64,000 bases of DNA from Kribbella pratensis. GTDB lineage: Bacteria > Actinomycetota > Actinomycetes > Propionibacteriales > Kribbellaceae. The DNA is taken from NCBI RefSeq assembly GCF_004365355.1, contig NZ_SODP01000003.1, positions 992,001 through 1,056,000 on the forward strand. The letters run 5' to 3'. The notes below the pieces were generated by a model. The model was not told where the DNA came from and searched no databases. It was given only the letters and a program-made list of their open reading frames with translations. Below are positions 48,927 through 57,865 of the stretch, piece by piece. Within the stretch, counting starts at the first letter, position 1, and every line of letters starts with the position of its first letter. The translations under genes and the position numbers were made by a program.

Positions 48927-50141
48927 ATGAGCGCTGTTGCCACGCTGACCGGACCCTGGCGAGGGCTGTCCCGGACTGTCTGGATCCTGGTCGTCGCCCG
49001 CGCGGTGAACCGGATCGGCGCGTTCACGCTCCCGTTCCTCGGCGTGGTGCTCACGGTCGAGTTCGGCGCCTCGCTCGGTCAGACCGGCCTGATCCTCGCG
49101 GTCTTCGGCGCCGCGACGATCCCGTCCCGGCTGCTCGGCGGCCAGTTGGCCGACCGACTCGGTCGGCGCCTGACGATCGTGCTCGGCCTGAGCGGCTGCG
49201 CGATCGCCCAACTCTGGATCGCGCTGAGCCACACGTTGTGGTCGGCGGTGCTCGCCACGATCCTGCTCGGCCTCGCGTTCGAGATCTACGAGCCGCCGAG
49301 CCAGGCGATGATCGCCGACGTCACCGAGCCGTCCGACCGCCCCGCAGCCTACGGTCTCTACAGCGCCGCACTCGCCGCGGCCGGTGTCCTGGCCGGCCTG
49401 CTCGCGGCTGCGATCAGCCATGGCGACCTCCGCTGGCTCTTCGTCGCAGACGCGATCACCTGTCTGTCTTGCGCCGCGCTGGTCGCACTCGCCCTCCAGA
49501 GCGACGCACGGCTGGGAACCGACAAGGCGACGGCGGCTGGTCCGGCGGTCCCAGTGCCGCCGGACGAGCGGCAGCAGGTGGTCTCGGTGTGGCGTGATCG
49601 CCGGCTGCTGCTTCTCCTCGCCGGCGGCACGATCTTTGCGACCATCTACATGCAGATCATCATCGGTTTGCCGCTGACGCTGCTCGAACAAGGTCTCCCG
49701 AAGTCCGGCATCGGAATCATCCTGGCCATCTCCGCGATCACCCTGATCGCCGCGCAACGACTGCTCCGGGTGCAGAACCTGGACGACTTCCGATCGATCT
49801 CCATCGGCTACGTCCTACTCGCCGCAGGCTTGGTTGTCTGCGCAGTCGCCGGCTCCTTGGCAGTCTTCGTGATCGCCGCGATCCTCTGGAGCCTCGGCGA
49901 CCTGTTCCTCCTGACCCGCTACCTCACGCAGGCCTCGGGCCTCGCGCCCGATCAGGCCCGCGGCCGCTACCTGGCCGTCTTCGGACTGAGCTGGGGGATC
50001 GCGACCACGATCGCCCCGCTCACAGTCACCCAACTTCTGGAGAGCGCCGGCCCGAGAGGGCTCTGGCTGACAAGCGCAGCGGTCGCGGTCGCACTCGCAG
50101 TACTCCAGCCGTGGTTCAGGAAGAGACTGGCTCCAGCCTGA
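48927..50141 (+). CDS. MFS transporter (12 TM)
   Basis: This 404-residue transporter has about 12 membrane segments. GQLADRLGRRLTIVLGL (motif A) and FEIYEPPSQAMIADV are typical of drug:proton antiporters. ATG 48927 follows GGAG by five bases; an upstream GTG 48888 is less likely. It is divergent from the CGNR regulator and overlaps the convergent FdhF-type gene by 26 bp. Confidence 0.86.
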   Translation: MSAVATLTGPWRGLSRTVWILVVARAVNRIGAFTLPFLGVVLTVEFGASLGQTGLILAVFGAATIPSRLLGGQLADRLGRRLTIVLGLSGCAIAQLWIALSHTLWSAVLATILLGLAFEIYEPPSQAMIADVTEPSDRPAAYGLYSAALAAAGVLAGLLAAAISHGDLRWLFVADAITCLSCAALVALALQSDARLGTDKATAAGPAVPVPPDERQQVVSVWRDRRLLLLLAGGTIFATIYMQIIIGLPLTLLEQGLPKSGIGIILAISAITLIAAQRLLRVQNLDDFRSISIGYVLLAAGLVVCAVAGSLAVFVIAAILWSLGDLFLLTRYLTQASGLAPDQARGRYLAVFGLSWGIATTIAPLTVTQLLESAGPRGLWLTSAAVAVALAVLQPWFRKRLAPA

Positions 50142-52377
50142 CGGTCAGGCCCTTCGCGACGGGCGTGTTGCTGCCCTTCGCGACGTCGTCGGCCGACATC
50201 AGCACGTTGGTCTCCGGGTAGTACGCCGCTACGCAGCCTCGAGCCGTCGGGTAGGACACCAGCCGGTAGTTCGAGGCGCGCCGTTCGACCCCTTGGAACT
50301 CGCTCACGATGTCGACGTACGCTCCGTCCTCGAGACCGAGCTCGGCCAGGTCGTGCGGGTTCACGAAGACGACCTCGCGTGTCCCGTTGACGCCGCGGTA
50401 GCGGTCCTGGAGGCCGTAGATCGTGGTGTTGAACTGGTCGTGACTGCGCATGGTCTGCAGCAACAGCCGGCCCGGCTCAGTCGGCAACCAGGTGAGGTCG
50501 TTGGCGGTGAACTGCGCCCGCGCGTCGGACGTCTTGAACTCACGCTTGTCCCGCGCCGCGTGCGCCAGCAGGAACCCGCCGCCGTTCGCCCGCAAGCGGT
50601 CCTCGAAGTCCTCGTACCCGTCGGCGACCCGCCCGATCCGCTGCCGGATCAGGCTGTAGTCGTCCGCGAAGTCGGCCCACGGGATCTGGCCGACCTCCGG
50701 CACCACGGCCCGCGCCAGCCCGCAGATGATGCCGATCTCCGACTTCATCTCCGGACCCGGAGGAATCAGGTTGCCGGTCGAGAGGTGTACGGCGCCTTGT
50801 GAGTCCTCGACGGTGACCGACTGCGGACCGGCTGCCGTGTGGTCGTGGTCGGTGCGTCCGAGCGTCGGCAGGATCAGCGCCTCGCGACCGATGACCGTGT
50901 GCGACCGGTTGAGCTTCGTCGACACGTGCACGGTCAGATCGCAGGCACGCAGCCCGCGATGCACGACCTCGGTGTCCGGCGTCGCGGAGGCGAAGTTCCC
51001 GCCCATCCCGAAGAACACGCGGACGGCGCCGTCCCGCAGCCGCTTCACCGTCTCCGCCGCGTCGATGCCGTGCTCGCGCGGCGAGGTGAAGGAGAACTCG
51101 GAGTCGAGCTTGTCCAGGAACACGTCCGGCATCTTCTCCCAGATGCCCATGCTGCGGTCGCCCTGCACGTTCGAGTGACCGCGCACCGGGCACGGGCCGG
51201 CGCCCGGCTTGCCAATATTGCCCTGCAGGAGAAGGACGTTGACGATCTCGCTGATCGTCGCGACAGCCTCGCGGTGCTGCGTCAGGCCCATCGCCCAGCA
51301 GATCACCGTCGCCTTGGACTTGATGAACCGCTGGGTGAGCTCCTCGATCTCGGCGCGCCGCAGTCCGGTCGCCTGCTCGACCGCCGGCCAGTCGATCTCG
51401 GTGTTGTGCTTGGCGTAGAGCTCGAACCCGCTGGTGTGGGAGTCGATGAAGGACTTGTCCAGAACGGTGCCCGGGTCGGCCGCCTCGGCCTGGAGCAGAA
51501 GGTGGCCGATGGCAAGGAAGAGCGCCTGGTCACCGCCGAGCCGGATCTGCAGGTGCTGGTCGGCGAGCTTCGTGCCCTTGCCGATCCAGCCGCGCGCGGC
51601 CTGCGGGTTCTTGAAGTTCATCAGGCCGGGCTCGGGCAGCGGGTTGACCGAGACGATATCGCCGCCGTTGCGCTTGGCGATCTCGAGGTGGCTGAGCATC
51701 CGCGGTGCGTTGGTGCCCGGGTTCTGGCCGACGACGACGATCAGCTCGGCCTCTTCCAGCATCTCCAGCGTGACGGCACCCTTACCGCTGCCGATCACCT
51801 TCGACAGCGCCGTACCCGAGGATTCGTGGCACATGTTCGAGCAGTCGGGCAGGTTGTTCGTGCCGTAGGCGCGGACGAAGAGCTGGTAGAGGAACGCGGC
51901 CTCGTTGCTGGTCCGACCGGAGGTGTAGAACACGGCGTCGTTCGGGTCGACGAGGGCCTTCAGATGCCGCGCAACGACCTGGAACGCCTCGTCCCAGCCG
52001 ACCGGCTCGTAGTTGGTCGCACCGGCCCGGAGCAGCATCGGCTCGGTGATCCGGCCGAGCTTGCCGAGCTCGAACTCCGAGATCTCGTTCATCGCCTCGA
52101 CCGAGTGCTCTGCGAAGAACTCCCGGGGAACCCGCTTGCGGGTCGCCTCCCAGGCCACCGCCTTGGCGCCGTTCTCGCAGAACTCGGCCGCGTGCTTGCG
52201 TTTGTGGTCGGGATCGGGCCAGGCGCAGGACGGGCAGTCGAACCCGCCGTCCTGGTTCATCTTCAGGAACACCTTGCCGGTCCGCGCGGGACCCATCTCC
52301 CGGAAACCGAACTTGAACGATGAGAGCACCGCGGGGACGCCCGCGGCCTTCTTCTTCGGGTGCTCGATATCGACCAT
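50116..52377 (-). CDS. FdhF/YdeP-family molybdopterin oxidoreductase
   Basis: This 753-residue protein matches the YdeP-type group of the DMSO-reductase family. It has FDCPSCAWPDP (about 46-56), CSNMCHESSGTAL (about 180-190), WAMGLTQHREAVATI and PVRGHSNVQGDRSMG for cofactor binding, and a C-terminal molybdopterin-dinucleotide-binding domain with VFVNPHDLAELGLEDG. The N-terminus lacks the usual four-cysteine Fe-S motif. Physiological substrate unknown; YdeP in E. coli is tied to acid resistance. MoeZ in this window supports molybdopterin synthesis. Confidence 0.9.
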   Translation of the reverse strand: MVDIEHPKKKAAGVPAVLSSFKFGFREMGPARTGKVFLKMNQDGGFDCPSCAWPDPDHKRKHAAEFCENGAKAVAWEATRKRVPREFFAEHSVEAMNEISEFELGKLGRITEPMLLRAGATNYEPVGWDEAFQVVARHLKALVDPNDAVFYTSGRTSNEAAFLYQLFVRAYGTNNLPDCSNMCHESSGTALSKVIGSGKGAVTLEMLEEAELIVVVGQNPGTNAPRMLSHLEIAKRNGGDIVSVNPLPEPGLMNFKNPQAARGWIGKGTKLADQHLQIRLGGDQALFLAIGHLLLQAEAADPGTVLDKSFIDSHTSGFELYAKHNTEIDWPAVEQATGLRRAEIEELTQRFIKSKATVICWAMGLTQHREAVATISEIVNVLLLQGNIGKPGAGPCPVRGHSNVQGDRSMGIWEKMPDVFLDKLDSEFSFTSPREHGIDAAETVKRLRDGAVRVFFGMGGNFASATPDTEVVHRGLRACDLTVHVSTKLNRSHTVIGREALILPTLGRTDHDHTAAGPQSVTVEDSQGAVHLSTGNLIPPGPEMKSEIGIICGLARAVVPEVGQIPWADFADDYSLIRQRIGRVADGYEDFEDRLRANGGGFLLAHAARDKREFKTSDARAQFTANDLTWLPTEPGRLLLQTMRSHDQFNTTIYGLQDRYRGVNGTREVVFVNPHDLAELGLEDGAYVDIVSEFQGVERRASNYRLVSYPTARGCVAAYYPETNVLMSADDVAKGSNTPVAKGLTVRLEPVSS

Positions 52378-52523
52378 GTTTCAACCATAGGTCCACCTAT
52401 CGGCAGCCGCAGGTCTGATAGGCACACTTGTGGATAAATGGCGTGTCCCGCCATACAGCCCCCGTGGGTTGTGTGTCCCTATCCCATAGTGCGCGGTGGC
52501 CTGGATTTCTACAGTCATCAGCC
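52378..52523. promoter_or_regulatory. Divergent promoter region FdhF-type / SDR
   Basis: CCTATC (52396-52401) and GATAGG (52417-52422) are inverted, 15 bases apart. CTAT-CCC-ATAG (52479-52489) is another inverted repeat. A perfect DnaA-box sequence TGTGGATAA lies at 52429-52437. The AT content is higher than in the neighbours, as in a control region. Confidence 0.4.
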
Positions 52524-53243
52524 ATGGAGACCCGTCGAGCCCTCGTCACCGGTGCCGCGTCAGGCATCGGCGCCGCCTGCGCCCAACGCCTGGCCGCGGA
52601 CGGCGTCCACGTGATCGCCGTGGACTTCGACCAGGCCGGTCTGGACGGCGTCGAGACGATTCTGACTGACCTGTCCGACCTGGAGCGACTGTCGGAGCTG
52701 CCGGCCGACGTCGACATCCTGGTGAACAACGCCGGCGTACAGCAGGTCGCACCGGTCGAGCAGTTCCCGCCGGAGCGGTTCAGCTACATCATCCGGCTCA
52801 TGCTCGAGGCGCCGTTCCGGCTGATCCGGCAGACGCTTCCGCACATGTACGGCGCCGGCTGGGGCCGCGTGGTGAACATCAGCTCGGTCCACGGCCTCCG
52901 GGCCAGCCCGTTCAAGGCGGCGTACGTCGCGGCGAAGCATGGGCTGGAGGGCCTGAGCAAGGTCGTCGCACTGGAGGGCGCGGCGCATGGAGTGACCAGC
53001 AACTGCGTCAACCCGGCCTACGTCCGCACGCCGCTGGTCACCGCGCAGTTGGCGGACCAGGCCGCGACGCACGGCCTGTCCGAGGCAGAGGTGCTGGACA
53101 AGGTCCTGCTCGAACCGGTCGCGGTGAAGCGGCTGATCGAACCGGCCGAAGTGGCGGAGCTCGTGGCCATGCTGTGCGGCCCGGCATCCGCCTCCATCAC
53201 GGGGAGCTCGTTCGTACTCGACGGCGGCTGGACCGCCCACTAG
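52524..53243 (+). CDS. SDR, probable 3-hydroxybutyrate dehydrogenase
   Basis: This 239-residue SDR has TGAASGIGAA (9-18), NNAGVQQVAPVE, NISSVHGLRASPFKAAYVAAKHG with Ser and YxxxK, and GSSFVLDGGW at the end. VHGL and FKAAYVAAKHG match bacterial 3-hydroxybutyrate dehydrogenases. It would oxidise 3-hydroxybutyrate to acetoacetate with NAD+. It precedes an MHS transporter by 15 bp and a CdaR-like regulator, forming a likely uptake/use operon. Confidence 0.85.
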   Translation: METRRALVTGAASGIGAACAQRLAADGVHVIAVDFDQAGLDGVETILTDLSDLERLSELPADVDILVNNAGVQQVAPVEQFPPERFSYIIRLMLEAPFRLIRQTLPHMYGAGWGRVVNISSVHGLRASPFKAAYVAAKHGLEGLSKVVALEGAAHGVTSNCVNPAYVRTPLVTAQLADQAATHGLSEAEVLDKVLLEPVAVKRLIEPAEVAELVAMLCGPASASITGSSFVLDGGWTAH

Positions 53244-53258
53244 CTAGGAGCCCGCCCA

Positions 53259-54560
53259 ATGACAGCTACAGAACCGGTCCGCACCCGTACGTCGATCGTG
53301 CGGGTGGTGGGAGCGAGTCTCGTCGGTACGACGGTCGAGTGGTACGACTTCTTCCTCTACGGCGTCGCCGCATCGGTGGTGTTCGGCGACCTGTTCTTCC
53401 CGAAGGGCGAGGAGCTCAGCGGGACGTTGCTGAGCTTCGCCACCTTCGCAGTCGGCTTCTTCGCGCGGCCGATCGGCGGCGTGGTGTTCGGGCACTTCGG
53501 TGACCGGCTCGGACGCAAGCAGCTGCTTGTGCTGTCACTGCTGATGATGGGGTTCGCCACCTTCGCCATCGGCCTGCTGCCGACGTACGCGCAGGTCGGC
53601 TCGCTCGCACCGATCCTGCTGACGGTACTGCGGCTCATCCAGGGCTTCGCGCTCGGCGGCGAGTGGGGTGGCGCCGTACTGATCGTGTCCGAGCACGGTG
53701 ACCCGGCCAGGCGCGGTTTCTGGGCGTCGTGGCCCCAGGCCGGTGCCCCCGCGGGTCAGTTGATCGCGAACGGCGTGCTGGCGGGACTGGCTGCGTTCCA
53801 GTCGGACGCTGACTTCAATGCGTGGGGTTGGCGCATTCCGTTCCTGCTGTCCGCAGTACTGGTGCTGGTCGGGCTGTGGGTACGGCTGCGGATCGAGGAG
53901 TCGCCTGTGTTCCAGGAGGCCCGGGCCAAGCAAGAGCCTGCGGACAAGCTGCCTTTGCTTGAGGTGCTCACGCGGTACCCACGTGAGGTGCTGACGGCGA
54001 TGGGTGCGCGGATGGCGGAGAACGTCAGCTACTACATCTTCACGATCGTCATCGCGACGTACGCGAAGGAACAGCTGGGGATGGGCAAGTCGTTCGCTCT
54101 CAATGCAGTACTGATCGGTGCTGCCATCCACTTCTTCGCAATCCCGGCGTGGGGCGCTCTGTCGGACCGCATCGGTCGCCGGCCGGTCTATCTGATCGGC
54201 GCTGTCGGAGTGGGAGTTTGGGTGTTCGTCTTCATTGCGCTGGTCGACACTCGCAACTTCGCATTGGCCACGCTGGCGGTGACAGTGGGTCTGATCCTGC
54301 ACGGCGCGATGTACGGACCGCAGGCGTCGTTCTTCACCGAGTTGTTCGGCACGAGGGTGCGGTACTCCGGTGTCTCGGTCGGCTACCAGCTCGCGTCGAT
54401 CATCGCGGGCGGTCTGGCGCCGTTCATCGCGGTGGCGCTGCTCAAGGCGTACGACTCGGGCTATGCGATCGCCGTGTACGTCGCAGCGTGTGCAGTGGTC
54501 TCGGTGGTCGCAGTGACGTCGTACTCCGAAACGCACCGCCGGGATCTCACTACTCTGTAG
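53259..54560 (+). CDS. MHS-family MFS metabolite transporter
   Basis: This 433-residue transporter has 12 membrane segments and the MHS family opening GTTVEWYDFFLYG, then GHFGDRLGRKQLL (motif A) and GFALGGEWGGAVL. MHS members (e.g. ShiA, ProP) import organic acids or osmolytes with protons. TAGGAG precedes ATG 53259. The neighbour suggests hydroxybutyrate or a related acid as substrate (inference). Confidence 0.88.
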   Translation: MTATEPVRTRTSIVRVVGASLVGTTVEWYDFFLYGVAASVVFGDLFFPKGEELSGTLLSFATFAVGFFARPIGGVVFGHFGDRLGRKQLLVLSLLMMGFATFAIGLLPTYAQVGSLAPILLTVLRLIQGFALGGEWGGAVLIVSEHGDPARRGFWASWPQAGAPAGQLIANGVLAGLAAFQSDADFNAWGWRIPFLLSAVLVLVGLWVRLRIEESPVFQEARAKQEPADKLPLLEVLTRYPREVLTAMGARMAENVSYYIFTIVIATYAKEQLGMGKSFALNAVLIGAAIHFFAIPAWGALSDRIGRRPVYLIGAVGVGVWVFVFIALVDTRNFALATLAVTVGLILHGAMYGPQASFFTELFGTRVRYSGVSVGYQLASIIAGGLAPFIAVALLKAYDSGYAIAVYVAACAVVSVVAVTSYSETHRRDLTTL

Positions 54561-54564
54561 AACC

Positions 54565-56328
54565 ATGGAGGAGCTTCTGCGGCTGCTGGCCGAGGATGCG
54601 CCCGGGAGTGAGTTGGCCCGGGCGGCGGGCGAGGACGCGGTGGCACGCGACCTCGCCCTGCGCATCCGGGCCGGCATGGACGCGAGCAAGAAGCGTGAGG
54701 CCGAGCTGTCCGCACTGGTCGACGTAGCGCGCGAATTGGCGTCGGCGCGCGACCCAGGCGGCGTACTCGACACGATCGTGCACCGCGCCCGCACTCTGAT
54801 CGGCACGGACGTCGCATACCTGACGCTGTATGACGAGACGCGTGGTGACACGTACATGCGTGCCACTGACGGCTCGGTGTCGGCTGCCTTCCAGCAACTG
54901 CGACTGCCTCTGGGCGCTGGACTCGGCGGACTGGTCGCGGAGACGTACAAGCCGTACTGGACCGCGGACTACCCATCCGATCGACGCTTCCGCCACACCA
55001 TGCCGATCGACGATGCGGTCGGCGAGGAGGGGCTCGTGGCGATCTGCGGTACGCCGCTGATCGTCGACGGCGCTTTCGTTGGCGTGTTGTTCGCGTCCAA
55101 CCGGACAGCGCGGCCTTTCAGTCGCGATGAGGTGTCGCTGCTCGGTTCACTCGCCACGCTGGCTGCGGTGACGATCGTCCAAGTACGTGCGGCCGCCGAG
55201 ACAGCTGCTGCGCTGGATCAGCTGTCTGCCGCGCATGCCGGTGTCGAACACGCTGCAGCCGCACATGACCGCTTCGCCGACATCGTGTTGTCCGGCGGCG
55301 ATGTGGACGCCATCGCCGCCGCGCTGGCCGAGCTGCTCGACGTGTGGGTAGTGCTGGTCGATGCCGCGGGCAACGAACTTGCCGCCGCCGGAGCAGTTCC
55401 TGAAGCAGTGCCCTGGCAGGAGTCCGAGTCCGGCCGTTTGACCCGCATCGGTGATTGCTGGGTCGTCGCGGCGACCGCCAAGGGTGAACGGCTCGGTGCG
55501 CTCGTGATCGGAGGCGCTGACGACCTGTCCGGCGCAGATCGTCGCATCGTCGAACGCGCTGCCGTTGTCACCGCACTGGTTCTGCTCTTCCGACGGCAGT
55601 CCGCTGAGCAATCCCAACGTGCACAGGCCGATCTCCTGGCCGACGTACTCAGTGGGAGCGCCGATCCACGCACGCTGACCGATCGACGCCGACTGCTCGC
55701 ACCGAACCATCGCCACGACCGCTTCGTCATCGCAGTCTGCCGCGGCGACCACACCGCCGTACGCGCACGACTCTCTGCACCGCTGGAAGACAGACTCGTA
55801 CTTTCGGGTCCGTACGGCGGGGACCTGGTGCTCCTGTTCGCCCGTACGACGCCTACTAGCGCGGCCCGTGATCTGGCCGAGGTGGCCAAGCGTGGTGGCG
55901 TCACGATCGCTGTGACCGGCCCTGCGGCCTGGGGCGAGCCCCTGATCGAAGCCCACCGCCAGGGCGTCAGGCTGGTCACCACCATGCTCCGGCTAGGCCG
56001 CACGAGCGAGTCGGCTACACCTGACGATCTAGGCGTTGCCGGTCTGGTCGGTGCTTCCGATGTAGATGTTCGCAGCCACGTGCACCACGTGCTGGGCAAG
56101 GTCATTGACTACGACACGCAGCGCGGCACCGACCTGATCGGCACCCTCCAGGCTTACTTCGCCGCCGGCCAGAGCCCGACCCGCGCCGGCACCTCCCTGC
56201 ACATCCACCCCAACACCGTCCAGCAACGACTGGACCGCGTCACCGCCCTACTCGGCGACGGCTGGCTGTCTGCAGACCGGTCACTGGACGTCCAGGTAGC
56301 ACTCCGCCTCCACTCCGCCCTCGGCTGA
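54565..56328 (+). CDS. GAF-domain CdaR/PucR-type regulator
   Basis: This 587-residue protein has a GAF domain (about 60-205, from DVARELASARDPGGVL to TIVQVRAAAE), a middle region, and a C-terminal PucR-type HTH (about 525-580: TSLHIHPNTVQQRLDRV). It starts four bases after the transporter stop. Regulators of this kind activate catabolic genes in response to a metabolite; here probably the dehydrogenase/transporter pair. Its end overlaps the convergent methyltransferase gene by 89 bp. Confidence 0.85.
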   Translation: MEELLRLLAEDAPGSELARAAGEDAVARDLALRIRAGMDASKKREAELSALVDVARELASARDPGGVLDTIVHRARTLIGTDVAYLTLYDETRGDTYMRATDGSVSAAFQQLRLPLGAGLGGLVAETYKPYWTADYPSDRRFRHTMPIDDAVGEEGLVAICGTPLIVDGAFVGVLFASNRTARPFSRDEVSLLGSLATLAAVTIVQVRAAAETAAALDQLSAAHAGVEHAAAAHDRFADIVLSGGDVDAIAAALAELLDVWVVLVDAAGNELAAAGAVPEAVPWQESESGRLTRIGDCWVVAATAKGERLGALVIGGADDLSGADRRIVERAAVVTALVLLFRRQSAEQSQRAQADLLADVLSGSADPRTLTDRRRLLAPNHRHDRFVIAVCRGDHTAVRARLSAPLEDRLVLSGPYGGDLVLLFARTTPTSAARDLAEVAKRGGVTIAVTGPAAWGEPLIEAHRQGVRLVTTMLRLGRTSESATPDDLGVAGLVGASDVDVRSHVHHVLGKVIDYDTQRGTDLIGTLQAYFAAGQSPTRAGTSLHIHPNTVQQRLDRVTALLGDGWLSADRSLDVQVALRLHSALG

Positions 56329-56953
56329 CCCACGGGAGCACGGCGCCCGTCCGTGCGCGGTACGCGGCGTACGTCGGCAGTGTCATCAGGAGGATCCGTT
56401 CCTCGTGGTGGGCTCGGTAGAGCTGCAGGCTGACGAGGAGGATCCACGCACCGGCGGCGCCGGCGGTTCCGGCCGCGACGGCCAGGCCGAGCGACGAGAC
56501 GATCTCACCTGTGTACAGCGGATGCCGGATCCAGCGGTACGGGCCGTCGTCGACGACGTCGCGGGCCTGAGCGATAACCGAGAGGTTCTTGCCCAAGCTG
56601 CGAAGCGACCAGACCGACCATGCCGTGCTGGCGACCAGGAGTACGTCGGTGGCCACCTGCCGTCCTGTGCCCGAGCGATCGCCGGTCAGCAACGGGAACG
56701 CGAACGGGAGCAGGGTGGCTACCACGGCCGCCACCTGTGCGGTGTGCGACGTAGTGGTGGCCTTGGCCGGCCCACGCCGGACGTACGCCCAGATGATCAG
56801 CGCATAGAACACGGCAACGAGCGCGTTCCCGATCCACGGCAGTACGTCGGCCGAGCGCGTGAGGATGACTGCGTCGGCGGACAGCATCAGCACCGCGCCG
56901 GGCACCATCACCAGCCGGCCGATGTCCATCGGGCGATTCGCCATGGCTGTCAC
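56240..56953 (-). CDS. ICMT-like membrane methyltransferase
   Basis: This 237-residue membrane protein has about five hydrophobic segments and the family signature GPYRWIRHPLYTGEI (about 138-152), then HHEERILLM. It belongs to the isoprenylcysteine-carboxyl-methyltransferase/PEMT-like superfamily. GTG 56953 forms a GTGA overlap with the tadC stop, so it is translated as the last gene of the Tad operon. Whether it modifies a pilus component is unknown. Confidence 0.8.
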   Translation of the reverse strand: MTAMANRPMDIGRLVMVPGAVLMLSADAVILTRSADVLPWIGNALVAVFYALIIWAYVRRGPAKATTTSHTAQVAAVVATLLPFAFPLLTGDRSGTGRQVATDVLLVASTAWSVWSLRSLGKNLSVIAQARDVVDDGPYRWIRHPLYTGEIVSSLGLAVAAGTAGAAGAWILLVSLQLYRAHHEERILLMTLPTYAAYRARTGAVLPWVSRGRSGGGVLPGRPVTGLQTASRRRVGR

Positions 56954-57864
56954 TTCCCGAAGAAGACGTGGACGATGCTGATCACGCCTGGCCCGATGAT
57001 GACGATGAACATCGACGGGAACAGGCAGAACACCAGCGGGAACAGGATCTTCACCGGCACCTTCTGCGCCTTCTCCTCGGCCCGCTGCCTCCTGCGCAGA
57101 CGCATCTCCTTCGCCTGCTCACGCAGTACGTCGGCGATGGTGATGCCCAGCTCGCCCGCTTGGACCAACGCGGACACGAACGATCGCAGCTCCGGCACCG
57201 TCGTCCGCTCGGTCAGCGCACGCAACGCCTGCGATCGGGACTTGCCGATCTGGACCTCCTGCAGCACCCGCGAGAGTTCGGCCGCCAGCGGACCGGTCGT
57301 ATTGCGTGCCACCTGCGCCAGCGCGGCGTCGAAGCCGAGCCCGGCCTCCACACAGACGGTCAGCATGTCGAGCGCGTCCGGCAAGGCCTTCTGGATCTTC
57401 TCCTGCCGCTTGATCCCCGCGTTGTACAGCAGCATGTCCGGCAGGAAGAAACCTGCGGTCGCCGCCACAGCGGCGCCGACGATCAGCAGACCGATCGTCC
57501 GCAGCCCGTACAGGCCACCCAGTCCACCGAGGATGAACAGTCCCAGGCCTTTCGCGGCCAGGACCCGGTCCGGGGTCCACGCAGACGGATTACCGGCCAG
57601 GTCGAGGCGGCGCTGCAGCGTCGCGCTGATCCCCGACGGCGACAGGCGTACGGCGAGTCCGCGCAGCCAGCCCGGTAGGGCGGCGAACGGATCCGTTGCC
57701 GTCTCGGCGGCCGTCGGAGCATGGCGGGTGTAGTGGCTGTCGATCGCCGCGAGCGCCCGCGCCACGCCGCCGTCCGCGGCGCGCGCGGTGATACCGATGA
57801 CGGCCAGCACGATGCCGGCGCCGAGCGCGGCAACGCCCACGATCAAGAACACGGTCGGGGTCAT
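56950..57864 (-). CDS. tadC: TadC: type II/IV secretion platform protein
   Basis: This 304-residue T2SSF-fold membrane protein has LPDALDMLTVCVEAGLGFDAALAQVA (about 165-190) and KVPVKILFPLVFCLFPSMFIVI at the C-terminus. TadC and TadB form the inner-membrane platform of Flp/Tad pili. It starts one base after the VWA-TadB fusion gene and overlaps the next gene (GTGA). Confidence 0.88.
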   Translation of the reverse strand: MTPTVFLIVGVAALGAGIVLAVIGITARAADGGVARALAAIDSHYTRHAPTAAETATDPFAALPGWLRGLAVRLSPSGISATLQRRLDLAGNPSAWTPDRVLAAKGLGLFILGGLGGLYGLRTIGLLIVGAAVAATAGFFLPDMLLYNAGIKRQEKIQKALPDALDMLTVCVEAGLGFDAALAQVARNTTGPLAAELSRVLQEVQIGKSRSQALRALTERTTVPELRSFVSALVQAGELGITIADVLREQAKEMRLRRRQRAEEKAQKVPVKILFPLVFCLFPSMFIVIIGPGVISIVHVFFGK

Positions 57865-57865
57865 C

